Source: Citrobacter sp. Marseille-Q6884 (lineage in GTDB: Bacteria; Pseudomonadota; Gammaproteobacteria; Enterobacterales; Enterobacteriaceae). Taken from it: a stretch of 64,000 nucleotides of DNA. Under the pieces are notes generated by a model that saw only the letters and a program-made list of their open reading frames with translations, did no database searches and was not told where the DNA came from. The DNA is taken from the NCBI RefSeq assembly GCF_945906775.1, contig NZ_CAMDRE010000001.1:2046001-2110000 (forward strand), given 5' to 3'. Of this stretch, positions 35,848 through 45,020 are shown one piece after another; the stretch's first letter is position 1; each line of letters begins with the position of its first letter. The position numbers were made by a program, and so were the translations under genes.

Positions 35848-36195
35848 ATGGGAATCAGTTTTCAGCAGGCATTGGGTGTACATCCGCAGGCAGTGAAGTT
35901 ACGTCTTGAGAGGACCGAGCTACTGACTGCGAATCTGGCGAATGTCGATACACCAAATTTCAAAGCTAAAGATATTGATTTTGCCGCTGAGATGCAACGG
36001 GCAAGTCGCTCAAATGTTATGCCCGAGGTTGAGGTGAAATACCGTATACCGATGCAGCCCTCAGAGGACGGCAATACCGTAGAGCTGAATACCGAGCAGG
36101 CCCGGTTTTCACAAAATAGTATGGATTATCAAAGCAGTCTGACCTTTTTGAACCTGCAATTAAGCGGTGTCAAAGAGGCCATTGAAGGGAAATAA
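35848..36195 (+). CDS. lfgB: Lateral flagellar proximal rod protein LfgB (FlgB)
   Basis: 115 residues from ATG 35848 (MGISFQQALGVH), with AGGAG about 11 bases upstream. The frame can be read from 35800, but that codon overlaps the sigma-54 promoter and lies upstream of its transcription start. The rod motif TANLANVDTPNFKAKDIDF is clear. FlgB, C, F and G build the rod. First gene of the long lfgB-lfgL unit. Confidence 0.92.
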   Translation: MGISFQQALGVHPQAVKLRLERTELLTANLANVDTPNFKAKDIDFAAEMQRASRSNVMPEVEVKYRIPMQPSEDGNTVELNTEQARFSQNSMDYQSSLTFLNLQLSGVKEAIEGK

Positions 36196-36197
36196 CC

Positions 36198-36629
36198 ATG
36201 TCGTTTACTGATATTTATCAGATTTCCGGTTCGGCGATGACGGCGCAAACCATTCGCCTCAATACCGTCGCCAGTAACATGGCGAATGCGGAGTCACCTG
36301 CCAGCAGCGAGGCGCAAGCCTACAAGGCGAGAAGTCCCGTCTTTGCGGCTGTTTACAACAACAGTCTGATTGACGGACACCACCACCACGCCATTGATGG
36401 CGCCAGCGTGCAGGTGCAGGACGTGATGCAAAGCGGCGGGGCGGTGAAACGCTATGAGCCTCATCACCCTATGGCGGATCGGGATGGTTATGTCTGGTAC
36501 CCGGATGTCAACGTGGTGGAGCAAATGGCCGACATGATGTCCGCGTCACGCGATTTTGAAACCAACGTGGATGTGCTGAATAACGTCAAAAGTATGCAGC
36601 AAAGCTTACTTAAACTGGGAGAAGTGTAA
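36198..36629 (+). CDS. lfgC: Lateral flagellar proximal rod protein LfgC (FlgC)
   Basis: 143 residues. It opens with the rod/hook signature (SGSAMTAQTIRLNTVASNMANAES) and closes with the C-terminal rod helix (VVEQMADMMSASRDFETNVDVLNNVKSMQ). It is the second proximal rod protein. Two bp after lfgB; its TAA overlaps the ATG of lfgD (TAATG). Confidence 0.94.
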   Translation: MSFTDIYQISGSAMTAQTIRLNTVASNMANAESPASSEAQAYKARSPVFAAVYNNSLIDGHHHHAIDGASVQVQDVMQSGGAVKRYEPHHPMADRDGYVWYPDVNVVEQMADMMSASRDFETNVDVLNNVKSMQQSLLKLGEV

Positions 36630-37537
36630 TGAATACCTTGGCGCTGTATGCCCAATCTCAGGCTCTGGCTTCCTCTCAGGAGAAGACGGCGGTTGCAGAA
36701 AATAATGTGGGCGCCACGTCGCAAGACACCAATTTGGGGGACAGCAGTTCCTCGTCAACTTCCGGCACAACGGATACCAGCGGCACCAGCAATACGCCGA
36801 CCACCACCACCTCCACAGAAGCGTCAGGGGTAGAAACCTTCCTGACGCTGTTCGTGGCGGAAATCGAAAACCAGGACCCCACGAATCCGACCGATCCGAC
36901 CGCTTACATCGATCAGCTCTCCTCCATGGCGCAGGTGGCGATGATGGAAGAGATGAGCGTGCAGGCGAATACCAACGCCGTGTTGATGAGCAACCTTCAG
37001 GTCATGGCGTTGGGGAATATGGTGGGGGACGACATCATGGTGCAGACCACCACGCTGGATATCGAAGACAACTCGAAGGCGATTCAGGGACGTATCACGC
37101 TGGATGACGCCTGTACTGATGTTGACCTGCATTTCACCGATGCGGCCGGTGATGACTACACGGTTTCGCTGATCCCGGAAGGTGAGAGCTCTGTCGGGCC
37201 CGGGCAGGTTGATTTTGATATCAACCCCGCCGATTACGGTATTCCGCCTGGTGATTACAACGTGTCGGTTGTGACCAATACCGGCGAAGAGGAAGTGCCT
37301 ATTGAGGTGACGGGTGAGGTTGAGGATGTGCGTATCCCGCTGGATGGCAGCACGCCGGTCCTCAATGTTGATGGCGTCGGCGAAGTGCCGTTCACCATGA
37401 TCACGCAGTTCGGCATACCTGACAGCACGGATGATGTCACCCCCGTTCCACCGGATGATGGCGGTGATGTGACCCCGACGCCGCCGGACGATGGCGGTGA
37501 TACGCCCGATGATAACAGCGACAACATGGTGCTTTGA
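36629..37537 (+). CDS. lfgD: Lateral hook-capping protein LfgD (FlgD)
   Basis: 302 residues, longer than typical FlgD (about 230). The N-terminal hook-cap motif (GVETFLTLFVAEIENQDPTNPTDP ... LSSMAQVAMMEEM) is intact, preceded by a Ser/Thr-rich linker. The C terminus ends in an acidic PPDDGGD repeat tail (about residues 268-300) that is not part of the family core. FlgD caps the growing hook and is later replaced by hook-associated protein 1. Coupled to lfgC by TAATG. Confidence 0.92.
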   Translation: MNTLALYAQSQALASSQEKTAVAENNVGATSQDTNLGDSSSSSTSGTTDTSGTSNTPTTTTSTEASGVETFLTLFVAEIENQDPTNPTDPTAYIDQLSSMAQVAMMEEMSVQANTNAVLMSNLQVMALGNMVGDDIMVQTTTLDIEDNSKAIQGRITLDDACTDVDLHFTDAAGDDYTVSLIPEGESSVGPGQVDFDINPADYGIPPGDYNVSVVTNTGEEEVPIEVTGEVEDVRIPLDGSTPVLNVDGVGEVPFTMITQFGIPDSTDDVTPVPPDDGGDVTPTPPDDGGDTPDDNSDNMVL

Positions 37538-37564
37538 TTTAGTTTTTTAAAACAGGAATAAACA

Positions 37565-38797
37565 ATGAGTTATGAAATTGCCGCGACGGGGCTGAACGCC
37601 GTCAACGAACAACTTGATGGGATCAGTAACAACATCGCGAACTCCGGCACGGTGGGTTACAAATCCATGACCACCCAGTTTTCCGCGATGTACGCCGGGA
37701 CTCAGGCAATGGGGGTGAGTGTGGCGGGTTCCGCACAAAGTATCTCGACCGGTGGATCCATGGTATCAACCGGGAACGCACTGGATCTGGCCATCAACGA
37801 TGACGGTTTTTTTGTGATGTGCGATAGCGCCGGAAACATCTCCTATACGCGCGCGGGATCGTTTGTGACCGATAAGAACGGCTACATCGTCAATGCCTCC
37901 GGTGATTACCTGCAGGGTTATCCGGTTGATGACAGCGGCACATTGCAAACCGGTACGGTGGCGGATATCCAGATCAAAACCGGCAACATTCCGGCACAGG
38001 CCACGGACAGCATGACCTTTACGGCAAACTTTAATGCCAGTGATGAGGTGATTGATCGTGATGGCGACGCGTCAGCGACACCGCCTGTCGATGCTGTTCC
38101 TTTTGATCCCAATAACAGCGATACCTACACCGATAGTTACACCACGACCGTGTATGACTCATTGGGTAATGAGCACTCGGTAAGCCAGTACTTTACCAAG
38201 ACCGGGGAGAATACCTGGGAAGTGCAGTACACCTTTGATGGCGAACCTCAGAGCGGCGTACCCGCGACCACGCTGACCTTCGATCCAAACACCGGCAAAC
38301 TGACATCCCCGACCACGCCGCAAACCATCACTTTCACCACTGATGAAGCCGCGCCGATCTCAATGACCGTTGATTACTCTGATTGCACTCAGTACGGCTC
38401 TGATTTCTCGGTCACCACCAACTCCGCAACCGGCTATGCCTCTGCGACGCAAAACGGCGTTCAGGTTGATGATGACGGTAAAGTTTATGCGACCTACAGC
38501 AACGGCGAACGCATGCTGCAGGGACAGGTGGTGCTGGCGACTTTCCCGGATGAAAACGGTCTGCAAGCGGTGAGTGGAACAGCCTGGGTGCAAACCGGTG
38601 AATCCGGCACGCCGTTGATTGGCGTTCCAGGCTCCGGTTCATGCGGCACGCTCTCTTCCGGCATGCTGGAAAGCTCAAACGTGGATATCACCACTGAACT
38701 GGTCGATCTGATGACAGCCCAGCGTAACTACCAGGCGAACACCAAAGTGATCTCGACCAGTACGCAGCTGGATCAGGCTCTCTTCCAGGCGATGTAA
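37565..38797 (+). CDS. lfgE: Lateral flagellar hook protein LfgE (FlgE)
   Basis: 410 residues. N-terminal motif AATGLNAVNEQLDGISNNIANSGTVGYK and C-terminal motif ESSNVDITTELVDLMTAQRNYQAN are those of hook/rod proteins; the middle holds the FlgE D2 domain. It forms the curved joint outside the outer membrane. It follows lfgD after 27 bp, with GGA before ATG. Confidence 0.96.
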   Translation: MSYEIAATGLNAVNEQLDGISNNIANSGTVGYKSMTTQFSAMYAGTQAMGVSVAGSAQSISTGGSMVSTGNALDLAINDDGFFVMCDSAGNISYTRAGSFVTDKNGYIVNASGDYLQGYPVDDSGTLQTGTVADIQIKTGNIPAQATDSMTFTANFNASDEVIDRDGDASATPPVDAVPFDPNNSDTYTDSYTTTVYDSLGNEHSVSQYFTKTGENTWEVQYTFDGEPQSGVPATTLTFDPNTGKLTSPTTPQTITFTTDEAAPISMTVDYSDCTQYGSDFSVTTNSATGYASATQNGVQVDDDGKVYATYSNGERMLQGQVVLATFPDENGLQAVSGTAWVQTGESGTPLIGVPGSGSCGTLSSGMLESSNVDITTELVDLMTAQRNYQANTKVISTSTQLDQALFQAM

Positions 38798-38808
38798 GGC
38801 GTTAAGAA

Positions 38809-39546
38809 ATGGATCGGTTGATATATACCGCGTTGAGCGGTGCCACCCAGACGCTGCTGGAGCAGCAAATTAGCGCCAATAACCTCGCCAATGTGAACAC
38901 CAATGGTTTTCGTGCCGACATGGCGATGGCGAGTAATGACCAGGTGAAAGGCGGTGGCTTCGACACCCGTTTTATGGCGAAGGAAAGCCCAAGCGGTGTC
39001 AATGACAGCACCGGCGTGGCGGAAAAAACAGAGCGCCCACTCGATGTTGCTATCCAGGGCTCAGGCTATATCGCCGTGCAGGATAAAGCGGGAAATGAGG
39101 TTTACACCCGCAACGGCAATATTCAGCAGGACGATCAAGGGCAACTGACCATCGACGGCAACGTGGTGCTTGGCGATAACGGCCCGATCATTTTGCCACC
39201 CAACGCGATTGCCTCTTTTGGCAGTGACGGCACGCTTTCGGTGACGCCGGATGATGGCGATGTGACCGCAACCATGGACATTGACCGTCTGAAGCTGGTG
39301 GATATTCCGGTCGCGAATCTGGCGAAAAACACCGAAGGCATGCTGGTGACGGCTGACGGCGTACCGGCGCAACGAGATGAAAACATCAAAGTGAGCGGGG
39401 GATTTCTGGAAAGCAGCAACGTATCTGCGGTCAGCGAAATGATGTCTTCCATTGCGATGAATCGCCAGTTTGAAGCGCAAATCAAGATGATGAAAACCGC
39501 CGAGGAACTGAGTGACTCGGGCAACCGGCTGTTACGTGGCTCTTAA
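38809..39546 (+). CDS. lfgF: Lateral flagellar proximal rod protein LfgF (FlgF)
   Basis: 245 residues. MDRLIYTALSGATQTLLEQQISANNLANVNTNGFR is characteristic of FlgF. The C terminus has the shared rod/hook helix ESSNVSAVSEMMSSIAMNRQFE. It is part of the rod between FlgB/C and the distal rod FlgG. Lies 11 bp after lfgE and 16 bp before lfgG. Confidence 0.95.
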   Translation: MDRLIYTALSGATQTLLEQQISANNLANVNTNGFRADMAMASNDQVKGGGFDTRFMAKESPSGVNDSTGVAEKTERPLDVAIQGSGYIAVQDKAGNEVYTRNGNIQQDDQGQLTIDGNVVLGDNGPIILPPNAIASFGSDGTLSVTPDDGDVTATMDIDRLKLVDIPVANLAKNTEGMLVTADGVPAQRDENIKVSGGFLESSNVSAVSEMMSSIAMNRQFEAQIKMMKTAEELSDSGNRLLRGS

Positions 39547-39562
39547 TCAGGAATAAAGTTTT

Positions 39563-40348
39563 ATGAATGCAGCGTTATGGATCAGTAAAACCGGCCTGTC
39601 GGCGCAAGATGCCGAGATGAGTGCGATTGCCAACAACATCGCCAACGTCAACACCACAGGCTTTAAGCGCGACCGCGTCATGTTCCAGGATCTGTTTTAT
39701 CAGACCCAGGAAGCGCCGGGCGCCATGCTCGATCAAAACAACATCATGCCGACCGGGATGCAGTTTGGCAGCGGTGTGCGCATTGTCGGCACGCAGAAAA
39801 CCTTCACCGAAGGTAACGTTGAAACCACCGATAACTCGATGAATGTCGCCATCATGGGGCAGGGGTTCTGGCAGGTACAAAAGAGCAATGGCGACATTGC
39901 GTATACCCGCGATGGCAACCTGCAGGTGAATGCCGACGGCGTGCTGACCAACTCGCAAGGGTTACCTTTACAGCCGGAAATCGATATTCCCGCCGGTTCG
40001 ACGAGTATCGCGTTTGCCCCCGATGGGACGGTGACCGCCATCGTCCCTGGCGACAGTGAACCGACCGAAATGGGGCAACTGACGTTGGTGAACTTCGCCA
40101 ACCCGGCAGGCCTGTCAGCCGAAGGCGACAACCTGTATATGGAGACGGCCGCCAGCGGTCAACCGACGGAAGGTATTCCGGGGGAAGATGGCTTGGGTCA
40201 GCTGCAGGACAACGCGCTGGAAGGCTCGAATGTGGATATCGTCAACGAAATGGTGGCGATGATCACCGTTCAGCGCGCCTATGAGATGAACGCCAAAATG
40301 GTCTCTGCGGCGGACGATATGCTGCAGTTTATTAGTCAGACGTTGTAA
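39563..40348 (+). CDS. lfgG: Lateral flagellar distal rod protein LfgG (FlgG)
   Basis: 261 residues, the length of FlgG. The start MNAALWISKTGLSAQD, ANNIANVNTTGFKRDRVMFQDLFYQ and the end EGSNVDIVNEMVAMITVQRAYEMNAKMV identify it as the distal rod protein that passes through the P and L rings. Followed by a REP-like element before lfgH. Confidence 0.96.
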   Translation: MNAALWISKTGLSAQDAEMSAIANNIANVNTTGFKRDRVMFQDLFYQTQEAPGAMLDQNNIMPTGMQFGSGVRIVGTQKTFTEGNVETTDNSMNVAIMGQGFWQVQKSNGDIAYTRDGNLQVNADGVLTNSQGLPLQPEIDIPAGSTSIAFAPDGTVTAIVPGDSEPTEMGQLTLVNFANPAGLSAEGDNLYMETAASGQPTEGIPGEDGLGQLQDNALEGSNVDIVNEMVAMITVQRAYEMNAKMVSAADDMLQFISQTL

Positions 40349-40374
40349 CTCCAGAACGTGTAATACCGCTGGCA

Positions 40375-40443
40375 TTCCGCTTATCCGGCCTGTACGCGAC
40401 AAGCGTTGACAGGTCGGATTAGGCGGAGTCGCCATCCGGCAAT
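40375..40443. repeat. REP/BIME-like element between lfgG and lfgH
   Basis: Two inverted units of the enterobacterial REP type: CGCTTATCCGGCCTGTA and, about 22 bp on, CAGGTCGGATTAGGCGGAG followed by CGCCATCCGGCAA. It lies inside the rod/ring operon, where it could stabilise upstream mRNA. Confidence 0.75.
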
Positions 40444-40467
40444 GATTTATCAGTAAATAGGCAGAAC

Positions 40468-41133
40468 GTGAAAAATTATCTCTGGCTGATGGTGCTGCTT
40501 CCCCTGCTCAGCGGGTGTGAATCGCAGGCTATTCTGGTCAAAAAAAATGACGAATTCTTTGCTCCCCCGAAAACGGAGGCACAGCCGACGGCAGATGGCC
40601 GGGCGGGCGGTGTGTTTGAAACAGGCTACAAATGGTCGCTGACGGCTGACCGTCGCGCCTATCGGGTGGGGGATATTCTGACCGTCATCCTGGAAGAGTC
40701 CACCCAGTCCAGCAAACAGGCGAAAACCAATTTCGGCAAGAACAACACCGTCGATATTGGTGCGCCGACGATTTTCGGCCACACCAAAGATAATCTGTCT
40801 GCATCTGTTGATGCTAACCGTGATTTTAACGGCAGTGCGACATCGCAGCAGCAGAACAGCTTGCGCGGTGAGATTACGGTGTCAGTACACGGCGTACAGT
40901 CAAACGGCATTCTGGAAATTCGTGGCGAAAAATGGCTCACCCTCAACCAGGGGGATGAATACATTCGCCTGAGTGGTCTGGTGCGTGCCGATGATATTCA
41001 AAACGACAACTCGGTCTCTTCACAACGTATCGCCGATGCGCGTATTTCGTATGCGGGCCGTGGTGCGTTAAGCGATGCCAACGCGGCAGGCTGGCTGACC
41101 CGTCTGTTTAACCATCCTCTCTTCCCGATCTAA
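40468..41133 (+). CDS. lfgH: Lateral flagellar L-ring lipoprotein LfgH (FlgH)
   Basis: 221 residues. A lipoprotein signal (MKNYLWLMVLLPLLSGC) with lipobox LLSG-C gives Cys17 as the lipidated residue. The mature part shows the FlgH core (DRRAYRVGDILTVILEE, NSLRGEITVSVHGVQSNG, SGLVRADDIQNDNSV and the end TRLFNHPLFPI). It forms the outer-membrane bushing. Overlaps lfgI by TAATG. Confidence 0.95.
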   Translation: MKNYLWLMVLLPLLSGCESQAILVKKNDEFFAPPKTEAQPTADGRAGGVFETGYKWSLTADRRAYRVGDILTVILEESTQSSKQAKTNFGKNNTVDIGAPTIFGHTKDNLSASVDANRDFNGSATSQQQNSLRGEITVSVHGVQSNGILEIRGEKWLTLNQGDEYIRLSGLVRADDIQNDNSVSSQRIADARISYAGRGALSDANAAGWLTRLFNHPLFPI

Positions 41134-42269
41134 TGCAGGGTTTTGATATGCAACACTTAAGCGGGCGCTGGATGAAGGCGTTAAACGGCATGATTGCCGC
41201 GTTGATTCTGGCGCTGCCCGGTACGACGCAGGCGCAATCCCTGGAGTCACTGGTCAATGTGCAGGGCGTCAGGGAAAACCAACTGGTGGGTTACAGCCTG
41301 GTCGTCGGTCTGGACGGAACCGGCGATAAAAACCAGGTGAAGTTCACCAACCAGACCATCACCAATATGCTGCGTCAGTTCGGCGTTCAGTTACCGGGCA
41401 AAATTGATCCAAAGGTGAAAAACGTCGCGGCGGTCGCTGTCAGTGCATCACTGCCGCCGATGTATTCACGTGGACAAACGATTGATGTCACGGTCTCTTC
41501 CATTGGCGATGCCAAAAGCCTGCGTGGCGGCACGTTGCTGCTGACGCAACTGCACGGTGCGGATGGGGAAGTGTATGCCCTGGCGCAGGGGAGCGTGGTG
41601 GTCGGCGGGATGAACGCGACCGGCGCCAGCGGCTCCAGCGTCACCGTGAATACGCCAACGGCCGGGCTTATCCCGAATGGTGCGACGGTAGAGCGTGAAA
41701 TTCCCAGCGACTTCCAGATGGGCGACACCATTACCCTGAATCTGAAACGTCCCTCTTTTAAAGATGCCAATAACATTGCTGGTGCGATCAACGCGGTATT
41801 TGGCGGCATCGCCACGGCGCAAAGTTCGACCAACGTCAGCGTTCGCGCGCCGACCAGCCCTGGCGCTCGCGTGGCTTTTATGTCGCAGCTTGATGACGTG
41901 CAGGTACAGGCTGAAAAAGTCCGTGCTCGCGTGGTGTTTAATTCTCGAACCGGTACGGTGGTGATGGGCGATGGTATTGCGCTGCACGCGGCGGCGGTAT
42001 CCCACGGTAGCCTGACGGTTTCCATTAACGAAAGCAGTAATGTCAGCCAGCCGAACGCGTTTGCTGGCGGCCGTACTGCGGTCACACCACAAAGCAATAT
42101 TTCGGTGAATCATGCCCGACCCGGGATGATTACCCTGCCGGAATCCAGCAGCCTGAAAACGCTGGTTAATGCGCTCAATAGTCTGGGGGCAACGCCGGAC
42201 GACATTATGTCTATTTTGCAGGCGCTGCATGAAGCAGGGGCGCTGGATGCCGATCTGGAGGTGATCTAA
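41133..42269 (+). CDS. lfgI: Lateral flagellar P-ring protein LfgI (FlgI)
   Basis: 378 residues as read; an ATG at 41148 with AGGG 7 bases upstream (373 residues) may be the true start. A signal peptide ending near TTQAQS directs it to the periplasm. The FlgI core is plain: VNVQGVRENQLVGYSLVVGLDGTGDK and MNATGASGSS. It builds the ring around the rod in the peptidoglycan layer. TAATG overlaps on both sides tie it to lfgH and lfgJ. Confidence 0.94.
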   Translation: MQGFDMQHLSGRWMKALNGMIAALILALPGTTQAQSLESLVNVQGVRENQLVGYSLVVGLDGTGDKNQVKFTNQTITNMLRQFGVQLPGKIDPKVKNVAAVAVSASLPPMYSRGQTIDVTVSSIGDAKSLRGGTLLLTQLHGADGEVYALAQGSVVVGGMNATGASGSSVTVNTPTAGLIPNGATVEREIPSDFQMGDTITLNLKRPSFKDANNIAGAINAVFGGIATAQSSTNVSVRAPTSPGARVAFMSQLDDVQVQAEKVRARVVFNSRTGTVVMGDGIALHAAAVSHGSLTVSINESSNVSQPNAFAGGRTAVTPQSNISVNHARPGMITLPESSSLKTLVNALNSLGATPDDIMSILQALHEAGALDADLEVI

Positions 42270-42580
42270 TGACCGATATCAAAGTCAGTCATAGCGGGGG
42301 CGTTGACGGAAGTGATGCGTTGATGGGACCCAAAATTAAAGATAACGATGTGCAGAAAGCGGCTCAGCAGTTTGAAGCGATTTTCTTACGCAGCATGTTG
42401 AAAGAGATGCGGAAAACCAACGAGATCTTTGATTCAAAAGACAACCCGTTTAACAGCGATTCGGTACGTATGATGCAGGGTTTTTATGATGATCAACTGT
42501 GCAACAGCCTGGCTCAGAATCATGGGATTGGGATTGCGGCCATGATCGTGAAGCAACTCTCCCCTCAGCACAAAGGATAA
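42269..42580 (+). CDS. lfgJ: Lateral rod-assembly protein LfgJ (FlgJ N-terminal domain only)
   Basis: 103 residues with the FlgJ rod-binding domain (AAQQFEAIFLRSMLKEMRKTNE ... MMQGFYDDQLCNSLAQNHGIGIA). The C-terminal muramidase domain of enterobacterial FlgJ (about 313 residues in all) is absent. It should cap the rod during assembly, and wall opening must come from another hydrolase. A strong ribosome site (GGAGG) sits within the lfgI end. Last gene before the lfgK promoter. Confidence 0.93.
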   Translation: MTDIKVSHSGGVDGSDALMGPKIKDNDVQKAAQQFEAIFLRSMLKEMRKTNEIFDSKDNPFNSDSVRMMQGFYDDQLCNSLAQNHGIGIAAMIVKQLSPQHKG

Positions 42581-42587
42581 AGCTCAG

Positions 42588-42619
42588 GCGGCGGCTTAAG
42601 AACCGGGGTTTTCCGCCGC
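42588..42619 (+). terminator. Hairpin after lfgJ
   Basis: 7-bp perfect stem (GCGGCGG / CCGCCGC) with an 18-base loop and no T tract. It overlaps the putative lfgK promoter, so it may be incidental. Confidence 0.3.
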
Positions 42620-42622
42620 TCT
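42596..42622 (+). promoter_or_regulatory. Possible LafS promoter for lfgK-lfgL
   Basis: TTAAGAAC, 11 bases, GCCGCTCT: the same spacing as the lfgM site and GCCG in the -10 box. It would allow late expression of the hook-associated proteins. Confidence 0.4.
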
Positions 42623-42674
42623 TTATCGGAAAGGTTGTTAACGACAGACCGGGCGACAGGCCGGCAAGGACTCT

Positions 42675-44048
42675 TTGATGGATATGATTAACATTGGCTA
42701 CAGCGGCGCATCAACTGCGCAGGTGGAGCTTAACGTCACCGCGCAAAACACCGCGAACGCCATGACTGACGGTTACACTCGCCAGGTGGCCGTGACCAGC
42801 ACCATTGGCGCCAGCGCGGGATCGTCGAACAGTGCCGGTAATGGTGTACAGGTGGACAGCATTCGCCGTGTGTCGAACCAGTATCAGGTAAACCAGGTCT
42901 GGTATGCCGCCAGCCAATTCAGTTACTACAACACCCAACAGGGGTATCTGACCGACCTGGAAGCGGCGCTCAGTGATAATAGTCTGAACGATGGATTTAA
43001 TAACTTTTTTGCTGCGCTGAACGAAGCGACAACCAGCCCGGATGACTCGGCCCTGCGTGAACAGGTGATCAGTGAGTCCGGGGCACTGGCGCTGCGTGTG
43101 AATAACACTCTGGATTATATCGATTCGCAAAGCAGCCAGATTGTCAGCCAGGAGCAGACCTATATTGCCCAGGTGAATACGCTGACCAGCGGCATCGCCA
43201 GCTATAACCAGCAGATCACCGAGGCTGAAGCGAACGGCGATAACGCCTCTGCCCTTTACGATGCCCGCGATCAAATGGTTGAACAGCTTAGCGGCATTAT
43301 GGATGTGCAGGTCAATATCGATGATGAAGGTAACTACGACGTTACGTTACAAAATGGCCAGCCGCTGGTCAGCGGTCAGGAGAGTTCCACGATTGAACTG
43401 GAGACCAACGTCGACGGCACGCAAAGCATGTCGCTGACGTTTGCCGGAACAACATCGTCAATGGACACCGATACGGGTGGGGCTTTAGGTGCTCTGTTTG
43501 ATTACCAAAATGAGGTGTTAACGCCGCTGAGCGGCAGCATCAACAGCATGGCGGAGCAATTTGCCGATGCGGTGAACAAACAACTCTCAGAGGGCTACGA
43601 CCTGAACGGTAATCCGGGTGAGCCGCTGTTTATTTATGATGAAAATTCAGCGGAGGGTCCGCTTGAAGTCAACCCGGATATCACCGCGGATGAACTGGCT
43701 TTTTCCAGTTCGCCTGACGAAAGCGGTAACAGCGATAACCTGCAGGCATTGATCAACATCTCTACTGAACCGCTGGATATTGAAGGGCTGGGAAGCGTCA
43801 CCGTCGGTGAAGCGTGCTCATCGATCATCAGTAACATTGGTATCTACAGCCAGCAAGTCCAGACAGAAACAACGGCCGCGGCGAACGTTTACACTGAAGC
43901 GCAAAACCAGCAGAGCAGCGTCAGTGGCGTCAGTATGGATGAAGAAGCCGTGAACCTCATTACCTATCAGCAGATCTATGAGGCTAACCTGAAAGTGATC
44001 TCAACGGGTGCAGATATTTTCGATTCTGTGCTGGAAATGTGTAGCTAA
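42675..44048 (+). CDS. lfgK: Lateral hook-associated protein 1, LfgK (FlgK)
   Basis: 457 residues, short for FlgK (about 547). The start (MINIGYSGASTAQVELNVTAQNTANAMTDGYTRQ, from the second Met) and the end (ITYQQIYEANLKVISTGADIFDSVLEM) are the HAP1 signatures. It joins hook to filament and is exported with help from LfgN. The start could be ATG 42678 in place of 42675 (tandem ATG). It is separated from lfgJ by 94 bp with a candidate LafS promoter. Confidence 0.93.
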   Translation: MMDMINIGYSGASTAQVELNVTAQNTANAMTDGYTRQVAVTSTIGASAGSSNSAGNGVQVDSIRRVSNQYQVNQVWYAASQFSYYNTQQGYLTDLEAALSDNSLNDGFNNFFAALNEATTSPDDSALREQVISESGALALRVNNTLDYIDSQSSQIVSQEQTYIAQVNTLTSGIASYNQQITEAEANGDNASALYDARDQMVEQLSGIMDVQVNIDDEGNYDVTLQNGQPLVSGQESSTIELETNVDGTQSMSLTFAGTTSSMDTDTGGALGALFDYQNEVLTPLSGSINSMAEQFADAVNKQLSEGYDLNGNPGEPLFIYDENSAEGPLEVNPDITADELAFSSSPDESGNSDNLQALINISTEPLDIEGLGSVTVGEACSSIISNIGIYSQQVQTETTAAANVYTEAQNQQSSVSGVSMDEEAVNLITYQQIYEANLKVISTGADIFDSVLEMCS

Positions 44049-44065
44049 CCTGGAGGGTTAATATT

Positions 44066-44995
44066 ATGCGAGTCTCTACTCAGCAATCTTATGTTTCCAT
44101 GACGCAGAGTTTTAACAATCTCTCCAGCGAATTGTCCCATGTCGTTGAGCAAATGGCGACGGGGAAAAGTATTTTGCTACCGTCCGACGATCCGATAGCG
44201 GCCACCCGTATTACGCAGCTTGATCGTCAGCAGTCGGCTATCGACCAGTATCAAAGCAATATTGATTCTGCGTCAGCAGGCATGAGCCAGCAGGAGTCAA
44301 TTCTGGATGGTGTTAACAACGATCTGTTGGCGATACGCGACGATCTGCTGGAAGCGGCGAACGGCACCAACACGGCGGATTCATTAGCCAGTCTGGGGCA
44401 GGATATTCAGTCGATGACGGAAGCGATGGTATCGGCATTAAATTACCAGGACGAAGACGGACACTATGTGTTTGGTGGGACGGTCAACGATCAGCCGCCG
44501 ATTGTCGCGGTGGATGAGGATGGCGATGGCGTAACTGACAGCTATACCTATCAGGGCAATGGAAACCATCGTCAAACGACGGTTTCCAATGGCGTAGAAG
44601 TGGATACTAACGTTGCGGTGAGTGATTTCTTCGGCGACAGCCTGGATGTATTGAACACGCTCACGTCATTATCAAAAGAGCTCCAGGACCCGTCGGTTGA
44701 TCCTACCGATCCGCAGGTGCAAAGCGATATCGAAAATGCCATTAATACAGTCGATGACGCCTCTGACTCGCTGAATGCATCTATCGCGTCGCTGGGTGAA
44801 ACGCAGAATACGATGTCGATGCTAAGTGATGCCCAGACGGACATTACCACCTCTAACGATCAGTTGATCAGTCAGTTGAGCGATCTGGATTACGGCCCGG
44901 CGTCGATTGAATTTACCGGGCTGGAAATGGCGATGGAAGCCACGTTGAAAACCTACTCCAAAGTGAGTGAGTTAAACCTTTTTAGTGTGATTTAA
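44066..44995 (+). CDS. lfgL: Lateral hook-associated protein 3, LfgL (FlgL)
   Basis: 309 residues with flagellin-like N-terminal (MRVSTQQSYVSMTQSFNNLSSEL ... LPSDDPIAATRITQLD) and C-terminal helices (LEMAMEATLKTYSKVSELNLFSVI). It is the second hook-filament junction protein. 17 bp after lfgK. Confidence 0.95.
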   Translation: MRVSTQQSYVSMTQSFNNLSSELSHVVEQMATGKSILLPSDDPIAATRITQLDRQQSAIDQYQSNIDSASAGMSQQESILDGVNNDLLAIRDDLLEAANGTNTADSLASLGQDIQSMTEAMVSALNYQDEDGHYVFGGTVNDQPPIVAVDEDGDGVTDSYTYQGNGNHRQTTVSNGVEVDTNVAVSDFFGDSLDVLNTLTSLSKELQDPSVDPTDPQVQSDIENAINTVDDASDSLNASIASLGETQNTMSMLSDAQTDITTSNDQLISQLSDLDYGPASIEFTGLEMAMEATLKTYSKVSELNLFSVI

Positions 44996-45020
44996 CAGTT
45001 AGCGACAGTTCAGGAACAGT

